In this document: positions 38,976 to 50,395 of the stretch, one piece after another
Layout of the letters: every line of letters begins with the position of its first letter
Position numbering within the stretch: position 1 is the stretch's first letter
Source: Liolophura sinensis
Taxonomy: Eukaryota > Mollusca > Polyplacophora > Chitonida > Chitonidae
Assembly: GCF_032854445.1 (NCBI RefSeq)
Contig: NC_088300.1
Location: 53,168,984 to 53,232,983 of the forward strand
Reading direction: 5' to 3'
Length of the DNA stretch: 64,000 nucleotides
Notes under the pieces: model-generated
What the model was told of the DNA's origin: nothing
The model's input: only the letters and a program-made list of their open reading frames with translations
The model's database searches: none
Position numbers and translations under genes: made by a program

Positions 38976-39880
38976 TTCCAGAAAATGGAATGGAAAATGG
39001 ACATGTTAGCACTGCTTAAAATACACACAAAAAATATTTTTTTATATTTTTTTAAGTAGTATCACTTCAGGAATGAGCTTTTGAGGTCATGCTTGCTTCT
39101 TAAGCGAGGATGTTTGTCAGGCACTCTGGAAACTCTGATTCCCGCCAGCCTGCAGTTTTGAGTGTTGTGTAGTGTTTAGAAAACTATCGTTAGTACACAA
39201 CTCGATGTCCCAGTTAATTAAATTGCCTATTGTAGGTGTGATACTAGGTCCTGCTGGCGAGCTCAAGTGTATTTTGTGTGTAGTGTCAGTCAGTTATTTC
39301 CCATCATTACCTAATGGTTCAACACCAGCCAGATAAATTAATAGCTAAATAATTAAATCACTTTTGCATCATCATCAGTCTCACCAATGCGGTTGCTGTG
39401 AGTTCAAGTCCAGCTCATGCTGGCTTCCTCTCCGGCCGTATATGGGAAGGTCTGTCAACAACCTGTGGATGGTCGTGGGTTTCCGTCGGGCTCTGCCCGG
39501 TTTTCTCCCACCATATTGCTGGCCACCGTCGTGTTAGTGAAATATTCTTAAGTACGGCGTGAAACACCAATCAGATAAATAAATAAAATCCTCATCAGAG
39601 TTCACAACGATTTACAAACTGTCAATGAGAACAGTAATATTTTAGGTGTACTCTAGAACGTTATTAAAAGATTCACATCTGGATATTATTAGTATTATGA
39701 TAAAGTAAGCATGATTTCAAAAGCTCAGATTCGTGTGTACTGTTACTTGAATTACTACTGTAGATGTTTTTGATACAGGCTGAAATACTGTGATATATCT
39801 ATGAACCAACGGAGCATGTAATTTAAATTATTTATGTCATATTTGGTTTTGTTTTGTTGCCGTTTTTGGCCAGAAATAAA
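38976..39880 (+). other. EXD2 3' UTR region with candidate poly(A) signal
   Basis: An AATAAA at 39875-39880 is a plausible polyadenylation signal; a SINE A copy (39376-39588) lies between it and the stop codon and itself contains AATAAA in its tail. Transcript data would be needed to choose. No further exon was recognised. Confidence 0.4.
39376..39588 (+). mobile_element. SINE family A in the EXD2 3' UTR region
   Basis: From GTCTCACCAATGCGGTTGCT through GAGTTCAAGTCCAGCTCATG and CTGGCCACCGTCGTGTTAGT to CACCAATCAGATAAATAAAT. The head upstream of box B is missing. Same strand as EXD2. Confidence 0.9.
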
Positions 39881-40934
39881 GTACATGTATCACAAAAGTT
39901 CGTAATATCCTGTAGGTGTGTTTTTTAGTTCAAATTTGTGCATAACTAAAATACATGTGCATCGTTATACATGTAGGGGCAACATGATGCGCAATCCATT
40001 TAGATTCATGTGCATAAGGCCATGTATTAGACAACAGTGAAGTTTACATAGCCTATGTGGCCACCTTCAAATTCTGAAGTGAATTTGCTGGGAAGAGGGT
40101 GAAATAATTCAGGAATCAGCAGATCCACGTACTGCCGGATGTAGTTTGGCGTACCAACTAGCCGAATGAAAATCGGATCCCATTGAGGTCTAATATGATT
40201 TGCACCTTTCGACTAAAATCAATAGACAGTTCACAAGCTCGATTCAATTTTGTTTACTTACGCAATTTTTTTGGTAGGCCAGCGACGTTGACAATTCGCG
40301 CTGTTTGAAGTGGCCTATAAATAAGGGTGTGTCAGCTATGCGACCAATAAAGTAATGCACATTGGTTCAATAAATAAGGTGCGGTTGGTTCTTCCATGTA
40401 TAGTATAAGTATATCTTTATATACACCTCCATGGTTCCTCCTTGGAGCTAAAAGTATTTCCATGGTTTCGTTTCTAGGCCTATAAAGGGGTCTGTGCACG
40501 GTTTAAATAAAATTTGCGAATTACATGCGCAACCGTTGGGTTGTTGGTCTAGGCCACGTGATATGGCTAGACCCTACATCTATACTTTTGTACGAAGTTT
40601 GGCCCGTTCATTTGTGGTGAAGTATATAAAAAGACATACTTGATCAGAACTGATTATCTGTGGCATTTTTTCTTTTTTTGGCAACTTTATTGTTCTAAAA
40701 AAGGTATGTTAAATCTTTTTTAGTTTTATTTTGAAACTTGAAATTTTCCCCCTTCATCAGTACGATATGACGTTCCAGTGAACAAGCATTACAGGTATAT
40801 GTAGGGTTGGAACCGGTCTCAGGAGCGTAATAAGTAAATGAAATGTTGTTGCGGGTGGAAGTGAGGCTGTAAATTGCTAAAGAGAATTCTTATCCAACAT
40901 TGTGATAATCCAGTTAATAAATTTATTTTAAGAT

Positions 40935-41090
40935 TATAAGATTATTGTTTAACGCCATACTTAGTCTAAAGAATGTTCAGTTATACGATGGCGGTCAGTT
41001 TTCTGGGTGCTGGAAGCACGGTGGCAGGGGGGTTAAATCACTAATCTTTGGCAAGTCAATGACGAACTTTCCCACGTGTGGTGTACTATA
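40935..41090 (-). mobile_element. Diverged SINE A-related relic (antisense)
   Basis: ATTGTTTAACGCCATACTTA, TTATACGATGGCGGTCAG, a GGTGGCAGGGG block and CGAACTTTCCCACGTGTGG follow the order of the SINE A reverse complement with substitutions and insertions. Probably an older subfamily. Confidence 0.55.
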
Positions 41091-43319
41091 ATACACACCA
41101 TTGTGGTTTGCAACAAACATTAGACACCGGTTGAACGCCGAGTTATATTGCACAGTATTGCAAATTGCACAAACCAAATTTCAGTACCGGTAATTACTTT
41201 TATCGACATTCATCTCTTTCCATCGTCAGTGCAGTTTGGTGATGTTCTTGAACAAATGTAACAAACTCTTTTATCAGACGATGAAACAATATTCGACTTT
41301 CGAAAATACCGACCCACCACTATTTATATTAACAGATCAATACATACGTCTGCTTTTTGTCCTCAGTATAAATGTTCATTGCAGATCAATCATGCTTGAG
41401 TTCCAAAAAGTGCACAACATTAAGGAAATAAAGACGAACATTCGGTCTCAAGAACACTGGAGTTCAATAAAAAATGTTACACAGTTTCCTATCGGTTAAT
41501 TGAACGCGATCCCGCGAGAGTGATATTTCTGAAGTAATTTTGCAGATGGTTTAGTTGTGAAAAAAATGTTACTGAATTTGGTCACCCAAAAATACATGAA
41601 GTCTGAATAAATTATAGAAAGCGATACATTTTTGTGGTTTTGCCGTATAAAAAGTCTCTTTATGTCTCGCCATATATTAAACAATGAATTCCTGGTCACA
41701 ACGACCTTCGCATATATGTAGGACCATGCAGTGAAGTGAAGAGTAAATAGAGGGTATGCAGGGTGAAGGTTGAATATCATAAATATTGTTCGAATGAGAG
41801 GTGGAAATTCTAACCCGGCAGACACAATGCTTCTTTCTTTGTAACTGTTCGTTCTCTGTATAGTATACTGTATGAACAGATCACATATATAAAGTATACA
41901 ATACGGGGAAATTGGAATTCAATTCACTACTATTCCGGTGCCGGTCTTTGAAATCTGCATATCATGTTATCATATATCATGAGGATAAAAATCAAAACTT
42001 TTGTATACAGCTTAAAACATCAGTTAAACAAGTATAACTATAAATTCTGTCGGTTTTTCTCACGCGCTGAAATACAGATATCAACGCACATTGCTTCATA
42101 ACAATCGTCATGTACAAGCTAATTGGCTAATGACATGAATTTTTTTAGAAAATCATTTCGATAGGATCCTAAATATTTATATTCATATTGCGTCCGTGTA
42201 ATGATTAACTCAGCCAATAATGTGTGACGAGTTCACAGCTGTAGCAGAGATAAATCGTGCAATCATGCAGATATTATCATTCCGTTCAAATCAACCTTGG
42301 CTCGATCTGACTGCTGTAATTTCTGCATATATCATTCTTAATTATTCTGTATACGCGGTTAATAGTTTGATAGGGGTCATCTAAAGACGTTGATACAATC
42401 GACACCAGAGTGTCTAGTTTACAGGTGAAAAAAAAGACGTCATTTATTATACAGTCTTAATATATTATAACTTGACGTAACATTTTTCTTACAAGTCTTA
42501 TAGTATCGTTGGCCACCATGCCTCCGAAATTTCCGATATCACAGTAGGCCCACATAGCCCGATACAACCTGTACATAACATAGCTCATTACAAAATATGC
42601 TAGAATCAAATAACTAACAAAATTCACGCCGCCTCATCGGCCCTTCCCACTGAACAATATTCATGTCCCTCAGATATATGTTGTCTACATAGCTTCCCTG
42701 CTTGAGGGGTCAAGCATAATTAGGTAACAGAAATTTGGACAAATCGCTCAAATAGGTCTACAGAGGTTCAAGCTGTTGCATGGGAAATAGGTCTACTATT
42801 CAACAAAGTTAAATCCTTAACAGCAAAGAGACATTATTTCACTGGCATGCCGATGCCCACACTTTTGTTTGACACTGACCTCTTACTCGATGTGGAAGGA
42901 AAATGTTTAGAGCTAACTATACTTGGAAGATCGGAGAACCTACAACGCCATTAACGCTTCTGTTAGCATTTTCTTAAGAACATCTCTTTTATATGAAAGT
43001 TGTATTAAATTAATTATGTGTAATTGACAACGTAGGTCAATTACTGGTGTATTTTCTTGAACAACTTGACTTGTGGTAAAGTACATGTATGAGCAGACTA
43101 TATCATTATTGTAATAGCTGCACGGTAGGTATTCAAATGTGCCTAATAACACCGAATATACTATAATGAAACTAAAAACGAAATTAAACAATGAATGCAT
43201 GCAAATGTCCAAACACGTGTCCACATATGGTTATGTTGACTGTGCACGTAGTCTGCTAAAGTTAACGGCAACTCTAGCATCGTTGATGCTAGCATGTATT
43301 ATATTATTATAGCAGATTA

Positions 43320-43490
43320 TTTTGTCGTTGGAGCAGATTATACTGATAAATATAGCAATATTCCAGTAATTCAACATAAAGATAGTGTTAAACTAACAGG
43401 ATATTGTGTTGCATATGACACAGTACTGGAATATAATAACAGAATACATACAGCATCGCTGAGACAACAGACTTTCCGTTAAAATCTACA
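43320..43490 (-). repeat. Dispersed repeat D, copy 2 (inverted)
   Basis: The reverse complement reads GAAAGTCTGTTGTCTCAGCG, GTATTCTGTTATTATATTCC, GTCATATGCAACACAATATC and CTGTTAGTTTAACAC, parallel to the copies at 27.95 and 55.16 kb. Confidence 0.65.
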
Positions 43491-43944
43491 GATTATCTTC
43501 TGGGTGTATGTTATAAAGACCCGCAGATCTCATTAAATACTAAGCTGCCCATGTGAAGTTGCTTAATTGGTTAATACATTAGCAAGAGGTAAACAACCAC
43601 AACCAATAACGTAGGTTGATCTCAGATGTCTTACCTGGAGGTTTTATACATGTGAGGCTCTATTGTTTACATCGTCCACAAGACTCACATTGAATGTTAC
43701 TACAAGCCCTACTTATCCATCTGTCTACCTGCACATGACAACGATCATTGTTAAATTCCACGGAGATGCGACCTGAATCTGCCACCGTAAATGCCTCAAT
43801 GAATAACAACGCATTTCTTCGTTTGTTTGTTTACTTTGTACCCTGTCCGGTTCAAGATTTATGTCATCTTCATTCTTCTCGTTATATACACCAAAATTAA
43901 TGAGTTTTATTGTCGATGGATGGATTATTTTTTGAAAGTATACT

Positions 43945-44230
43945 TCTTATTACTTCCTAATTCTATAATACATAAGACAATGGAATCCCAGGGTGTTTTC
44001 TGGGTATAACTTTGAAGGGTAAAGTATTAGCCAACGTACGAGTGTACGCTAATGCATATCAGCTATTGAATGTACTGCTGAAACAGGAAATATATCCATA
44101 CCTTAAAAAATACACATTTGGCATTATTCCTTCCTAATTCTATACAATGCATACAACAATAGAATACTTGTTTTCTGGGTATAACTTTGAAAGGTAAAGT
44201 TTTAGCCAAGGTGCATATGTTTACACCTTT
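43945..44230. repeat. Direct duplication spaced ~175 bp
   Basis: Two diverged copies (about 43950-44030 and 44125-44210) of a block running from CTTCCTAATTCTATA through TTTTCTGGGTATAACTTTGA to GGTAAAGT(A/T)TTAGCCAA. Confidence 0.8.
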
Positions 44231-44670
44231 ATGCGGTATTGCGGCACATCGGCGTAATTAATGCACGTGAACACATGAAGACGTGTTAATACACATCTTA
44301 CACGAAAACAGTAAGTCAATATTCAAGATACGCACACCTTATACTTGCTTGCATGTTTATACCCGTGAACATGATAATTATTTTAGGCTTTGTGCGTGCT
44401 GAAGTCTCAGCAGGATGAAGAAAAGAGTCTCAGATCGATATGCTATTTGTTGATCGATATTACTAGATTTATGAATAGAAGTATTAAGACAGTATTTAGT
44501 CTGACCATTGAGCGCATAGAAAGCGATATATATTGGATATATCAAACCTACCATCTAGGAATTGGCCATTCACGCATTAATCTTGAAAGGGAAGTATTGT
44601 TGAGTATAATTACTTATACAGGATACAGCTAAGTGTACGCTCGTTCACGTGTTTAACGGATTAGAATACA

Positions 44671-44677
44671 TATAAAG
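44671..44677 (+). promoter_or_regulatory. TATA box of the chitin-binding protein gene
   Basis: TATAAAG followed about 25-30 bp later by CACCTATTCAGGCC, a suitable start region, and then by an exon-like segment ending in a perfect donor (GCG|GTAAGT at 44935). The pairing with the downstream coding exons is inference. Confidence 0.5.
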
Positions 44678-44699
44678 AAGCCTCCAGCACCTATTCAGG

Positions 44700-44934
44700 C
44701 CTAACGTAGCCCCGGCTTACACATTCAAGTGGCCTGAGTTCAGATTCAGTGGCTACAGTTATCTGAATCACACCTATAAGTTATCATGGGTGCAGAAGTC
44801 GAGATATGCTCTGCAGACAAAGGAGCCAGGGCAACTAAGGAACAACTGTAGAAGAACGGAAAACGCTGGAAAGTCACCAAAAAGTGAACAAAACATTGCA
44901 GTATACTAAAGGATTTTAAGTGATCAGAAAAGCG
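44700..44934 (+). other. Probable non-coding first exon with a 21-codon uORF
   Basis: Bounded by the TATA box and the donor GCG|GTAAGTATAT. The likely acceptor is TACCTGTACAG|GTAACGCC at 45605, 62 bp before the coding ATG. It contains a short upstream reading frame, 44786-44851, beginning MGAEVEICSADKG and ending at TAG. Confidence 0.45.
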
Positions 44935-45666
44935 GTAAGTATATATATATCAGCCATCGGAAGTTGTAAAAATAGACAAGAAAAACTTTTACCTTGTTTC
45001 AGAACAAACCTGTTACGTTATACACAAGGTTATCGATCATGTCCGAATCAGATCGATCTGAATGATTGTTAACAAGGTCAGTAAGGACATGATCTGCGGA
45101 CGTGAAATCCGCAGACTTCGTGAACTAAATTACATTAAAGAACATACGAACTGCAAAGAGGCGATTTGCAAAACGTCATAGCTGTAATAGAAGATATAGT
45201 ATATTTTGTAACTACAAACTTGAGAACCAATTCAAAGTTTATTCCTAAAAATCGATTCCTAATTGTGTGATAATTAGTTATAATCATTTAAGACATGATT
45301 TACGTAGTAAGTTTAAAATGTTGTCAATGTACTGCTGTCATAATCTGGCTTGTGAGATCCTAAATATAAAAGTATTATTCTACAATTTTCGATCAAGTAA
45401 GACTGGTTTCTATCACGAACACATTATGGAAAGGTATGAGGTTGTACCGCAGACGTTTGAAAAAAGTTGATCTTTCATCTCGCCTAAGCCGCTACAAAAA
45501 TGGAAGACGTCTGCCTGACATAAGCATAAAAAATAGATCGGTTGACTATTTAAACCTTGAGAAGTAAAACCCTCCTTCCCATTTGCCCCTATCTACCTGT
45601 ACAGGTAACGCCTCTTGGAGCAGAGGCACTGTAGACTTGCTTTCCAGTTCCCGCCCTCTCAGAAAC

Positions 45667-48600
45667 ATGACGTCCACCGGAGTGCTCTCTGTGACTATCC
45701 TGATAGCCTTGAGCTGCTTTGCCTCAGGCAATCCCCGGCGGCGCAGACAAGCCCACGTGGAATTCCGCAGACACTTCTACCCATTTAAAGGTATGGAAAT
45801 AATACCCAGAACATCTCCAGAACATACCCAGATAAGGTACCTCAAAACTAGTCCATCATCTGCAATGTACATGTTCATCTTAGGCTTTAAACGAGGACAA
45901 TTATTGTACTTATTATATTGAAAAAGTGTAGATTTATGTATTTATTTCTTTTGATGTCCCGTGCACGACGGCGGCCAGATTTATGACTTGAAGAAACCAG
46001 AGGGCCTGGAGTAAAAGTGTCCTCTGTTTACAAAGTCGGAGCCAAACTAGCGCGACACCTGGATTCGAGCCTGGCACCTCACTCTCAAAACTCATGGTTA
46101 TATAGTGTGTGTTACATGTCACTATTTATTCTCAGTGTTTCACTGAATTCATTTAGACATTTTATTTGAGATATAAGACCTCTACGCACCCAACTGCTGG
46201 ACGTTTACACGAAATATTCAAATGTGTACTGGTGTGTGACCGAACAGCGTAACTTGACTCACCATGTTAACAGTCAGATTAATTTCGGTCTTGATTGACA
46301 TTAAACTGCGCATTAACAGTGTTACAACTTAATACATCTTTTATTATATTATATTCGGTATTTTATAAGGGGGTTGTATGTAACTGAGTTAATGCAATAA
46401 ACGATGTGTTTATTATGGCTGCCGTATCATTGATCACTAGCTGACTGACACTGAGTGTACATTCGTGACAGGTCAGCTGAGTCACTGAATACTGAGTCTA
46501 CATTCGTGACAGGTAAGTTGGGTTATTGAACTCTCAGTCTATCATTGGTGACAGATCAGATGTGCAACTGGACATTAAGTCTACATTCGTGAGAGGTCAG
46601 CTGAGTCACTGAACACTCAACGTACATTCGTGACAGTTCAGCTTGGTTACTGAACACTGAGTGTACATTCGTGACAGGTCAGCTGAGTTACTGAACACTG
46701 AGTGTACATTCGTCACCGGTCTGCTGAGTCACTGAACACGGAGTGTACATTGTTGACAGGTCAGATGTGCAACTGGACATTGAGTGTACATTCGCCACCG
46801 GTCAGCTGAGCCACTGATATTGGTGGGAAGTCAGCTGAGTCACTGAGCACTGAGTGTACGTTGTTGACAGGTCAGATGTGCAACTGAACAATGAGTGTAC
46901 GTTGGTGGCAGGTCAGATGTGCAACTGAACACTGAATGTACATTTGTGACATGTCAGCCGTGCAACTGAACATTGAAAGTATTAAGAATTGATTAGCTGT
47001 TTAATTAGCTGATTAGAATGGATTAGCTGTTGAACATGTACTGCTCACTGAAAGTGCACTCAGGATGGGTTTGTTGTATAACACGCACTGAATTCTGAGG
47101 CTGCATTCAGGGTGGGCTAGCTGCATAACATTCACGGCTCACTGGTAGTGCACTCGGGATGGGTTATCTGTATAACTCGCACTGATCACTGAGAGTGTAC
47201 TAAGGATGGGTTATCTGTGTGACAGGCACTGATCACTTGAGAGTGTACTAGGGATGGGTTATCTGAATAGCACGCACAGACCAATGAAAGTGCGTTCAGC
47301 ATGGGTTAGCTGAAAAACACGCACTGACCATTGAGTGCACTTGGGGTGGGTTAGCCGTATAACACGCACTGACCACTGAGAGTGCACTCAGGATAGATTA
47401 TCTGTGTAACACGCGCTGACCACTGAGAGTGCCCTCGCGATGGAGCCGCTGAATAACACGCATTGACCACTGAAAGTTCATTCGAGATGAATTGAATGCG
47501 CACTGATCCTGAGAATACACTGGGGGGGGGGGGGGGGGCTGTATAGCCCACACTGCTTAGGCCTACTGAAAGTACAATCAAGATGGATTAGCTAAAACAC
47601 GAACAGATCCCCTAGAATACACTCAAGAGTGGGTAAGCTGTATAAGCTTACCGAGTTATAGTATTCTCAGGATGGGTTAGCTGTAACACGCATTGATCAC
47701 TGAAGTCCCTAACGCTTTCTTTCGCATTTTTCATTGCCATTATGTTGTGACGCCTTAAGGAACGTGATTTGTGAAAAATGTTTGACTAAAATTGATTCAA
47801 GTTTTATGGACCTAGGGGCCTGCATGTAGAATTCAGCAGGCTTATAGATGGTTCTATTGGCCACTTGTTTGGCTTCATTATGCCTACAGTGCAAAGATAC
47901 ATATACATGCCGGGGTTGAAACGTTTACCGAAAGAGCCAGTTTATCTTGTTGATATGCATGTGTGATGAATTTGTTTGCTCGCCAGATATCGTTTCATTA
48001 CCAGTGAAAAAAATTCATATATGTATCTCTTAAACAGGTCTGTGGGAATTGTGACCTAGATTTTCCACAGATTTCATGTTCCATAAATCGACCTGAATTG
48101 AGTTATCATCCAATGTATGTTGGTAACATTTTACGCTGTTCACATCCATTCCTCCTCCCGAACCTAACACTTTCTTTGTAATTTTAGTACTACCTCGCTT
48201 GATGTTCAGTATAAGACGATGGGCCAAGTACATGTTCTGGTCAGCGTAGTGTCAGTGTTATGTGATTGGATGGGGCGTCGTGGCTGGTGTCTTTGCCATG
48301 GCGTTATAGTGAGGCAGCACTATTAATTAATGTGTTGACAATAGGTTCGGCCTGCTACAAGGAGACATCGTCCTGATATAACCGAAATAATGTTGAAAGC
48401 GATGTTTAACCTCAAAAAAAGAAACAAGCAAACCTTCTCCTGTTTTTCTCTGCAGAGATGTGTGCCCAGAAGCTTGGGGTGCCTGTGAAGGACATAAAAC
48501 AGTCGATGGCCCACGGATTGGCCGGTGGTCAGTTCTGTGCAAACTTCGTCCTCCAGTGTCAGGATAATCTCGACAACTGGACGGCCTACATGGAACAGTG

Positions 48601-50395
48601 TGGGGTAGGAATGTGGTGGAGCTTTAAGATCGGAACCTGTGAGATCCCGTCGATGGCGGACAGGCCAGAATGTGTGAAAGGTAAATTTGGGGGATCGGGT
48701 GTTGCAACAAACAGTTTTAATTCTCTGATAACCTCTGATCATACGTTCTTTCATATATATGCATATTGGAACAAGTAATAGGCAAAACAGCAAGAACGTT
48801 GCACTGTTGGAGGCCTGTCTTGCGGAAATCTTTAACTGCAAAAATATAGCTTAGTGGTTATTTATATATCAGATGAACACAAAGTAGAAACTTAAGAATT
48901 TTTGGCACTTGATGACTAGGCACTATTTTTGCAGATGCTATTGGGTAAAATATCCTTTCTGCAAAAGAAGTTTAAAAATAGGAAATGTTTGACTTTCATA
49001 CATCTGTCAATCTACCTATGAAAACAAAATTTATATACTGTTAAGGCAGCTCATGCGGACTTCCTCTCAAGTCATATGTGAGAAGTTCTTCGAACAACCC
49101 GCAGATGGTCGTGAGTTTCCCTTGCGCTGTCCTCCATGGTATAAGTGAAATATTCTTGGGTAAAACTCCAATCAAATAAGTAAATATCATTAAGTGTTTT
49201 TTGTAACGCTCTGGCAATGTCGTCTTTTGACATCAAGAGGCAAGTAGGCAATGTTTAACATTTCAGTTGTATTTGTTTTTTCCTCATCTTTCTCCTTAGC
49301 CATCTGCCCGCCAGGGAACCCCGGGTCTGTGCCCGACCCCCGGGCCTGCTACGCCTTTTATGAGTGCGAGGCAGGCTTTGCGTTCTTTGAGATGTGCGAA
49401 GACACAAGTCACTACAACCCACAAAAGATGAGCTGTGAGAATTCCGCTTCATGTGACAGACCTGCTCCGAAAACCAAACCTAATGGTGGGTTAACAGCCC
49501 TCTTGACTTTCATGTTACAAGAAGTATTTCCGTATATCAATGGCGACATTTCGCTTGGAAGTATTTCTCAGCATAGAAAAGGGCTTTTATGACTTGTCAC
49601 ATTATTCTGGTCACATTTAAAGAGGCGGTACAGGAGATTTTTTGCCAAGAAAATAACTTTAAATTCAATCGAATTTTTGCTATTGTGAGTATCTTAAATA
49701 ATTACCTTTCACAAAAGTATAAACCTCGCCTTTGCACATGTGTTCAAAATATGGTATCGGTCTAAAATTTATAAAGCGGATCGCACTATATCCGTTTCAT
49801 ATATTAGAATCATTTTAACATTATAAATAAAACAAAGGAACATTTACTGAAAGGCAATAATTGAGCCATTTTTGGTAAACACAGAAAATTTCATTTTCAT
49901 TAGTGAATATCGATTTTTGCGAAAAATCTCTGGCATATGTATAATTATATTTTTCCCTTTAAATAAAACATGGGAAACTTTATACCTTAACATAGTCAGT
50001 TTGTAAAATATCCATTTTTGAAAACAAATGTATTTACCTACGTCGTCCTCTTATCTTATTCGATGTAATACAACTTTACCAGATGACATTGTTTAGAAAG
50101 TGTTTGTATATAAATGAAGATGCAGTGAATGTTGAGCTGCAGTAGTTTATAGTGGTATTCCATGTAGCCCCCCCACCCCCCGCCCCATATCCCCCCTCTC
50201 TTCCACACACACATACACACTATTGGATGGTTTCAAGATTTACTCTTCCTGGAAATCCGATCGTCTTCCGCGTGTTTTATTTACATTTGTGTGTGTTACC
50301 AGGGAGACCGTGTACTTCCGCCGATCTTCCGCGTGTCTGCACTCCGCCTGGATATGTACCGAGTTTAGCCTACTGCGCATGTGTACATCAGCACT
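45667..50395 (+). CDS. Secreted CBM14 (peritrophin-A) chitin-binding protein, 3' end unresolved
   Basis: Coding exons 45667-45790, 48456-48680, 49300-49485 and 50303-50395 join with every junction in phase 1, so domain exons are symmetrical modules. Residues 1-21 form a signal peptide (hydrophobic VLSVTILIALSCFA). RRRR at 24-27 suggests proprotein-convertase cleavage. Exon 2 encodes a CBM14 domain with six cysteines (spacing C-x6-C-x13-C-x12-C-x10-C in the last five). Exon 3 encodes a second, more classical one (ACYAFYEC, FNPQ-like YNPQKMSC). Exon 4 begins a third (VCTPPGYVPS, CACVHQHC) whose remaining cysteines must lie in a further exon. CBM14 domains bind chitin in peritrophic matrices, cuticle and shell matrices; the protein probably acts outside the cell. 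No terminal exon could be chosen with confidence between 50.4 and 52.4 kb. Exon 4 is supported by phase and cysteine pattern only. Confidence 0.8.
45955..46125 (-). mobile_element. Possible tRNA-derived SINE relic in intron 1 of the CBM14 gene
   Basis: The reverse complement contains GGCTCGAATCCAGG, close to a tRNA box B, preceded by AGTTTTGAGAGTGAGGTGCC, and the plus-strand left end has TATTTATTTC. The body differs from families A and B except for CGACGGCGGCCAG. Class uncertain. Confidence 0.4.
46435..46975. repeat. ~41-bp minisatellite in CBM14 gene intron 1
   Basis: Roughly a dozen units containing GTGTACATTCGTGACAGGTC, AGCTGAGTCACTGAACACTG; variants have TTGTTGACAGGTCAGATGTG and CAACTGGACATTGAG. 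No coding content. Confidence 0.9.
47030..47715. repeat. ~45-47-bp minisatellite in CBM14 gene intron 1
   Basis: About fourteen units with GTGCACTCAGGATGGGTTAG, CTGTATAACACGCACTGACC and ACTGAGA. The last units are degenerate. It follows the 41-bp array by 50 bp and shares the CACTGA core, so the two may have a common origin. Confidence 0.9.
47522..47538 (+). repeat. G17 homopolymer
   Basis: Seventeen consecutive G inside the 47-bp minisatellite. It is likely length-unstable and able to form a G-quadruplex. Confidence 0.95.
48236..48412 (+). mobile_element. SINE family B, degenerate, CBM14 gene intron 1
   Basis: TGTGATTGGATGGGGCGTCG, GGTGTCTTTGCCATGGCGTT, GAGGCAGCACTATTAA, GCCTGCTACAAGGAGACATC and AAGCGATGTTTAACCTC appear in SINE B order. 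It ends about 45 bp before exon 2. Confidence 0.72.
49046..49188 (+). mobile_element. SINE family A, 5'-truncated, CBM14 gene intron 2
   Basis: GCAGCTCATGCGGACTTCCT, CAACCCGCAGATGGTCGTGA, TATAAGTGAAATATTCTTGG and CTCCAATCAAATAAGTAAAT match the SINE A body and tail with an internal deletion. Confidence 0.8.
49622..49945. mobile_element. MITE-like element, relative of 2.97-3.27 kb
   Basis: Left side GGAGATTTTTTGCCAAGAAA and right side (reverse complement) AGAGATTTTTCGCAAAAATC form imperfect inverted repeats. Internal TCGAATTTTTGCTATT and CTTTCACA match the inverted 3 kb element. Boundaries are approximate and the copy is old. Confidence 0.45.

Larger units (their letters stand above)
39881..44670. 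other. Intergenic DNA between EXD2 and the chitin-binding gene
   Basis: No supported exon on either strand. Holds a diverged SINE A-like relic, a copy of dispersed repeat D and a ~175-bp-spaced duplication, listed separately. The longest open frames (about 95-110 codons near 41.5 and 42.9 kb, minus strand) have no recognisable domain. Confidence 0.6.
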
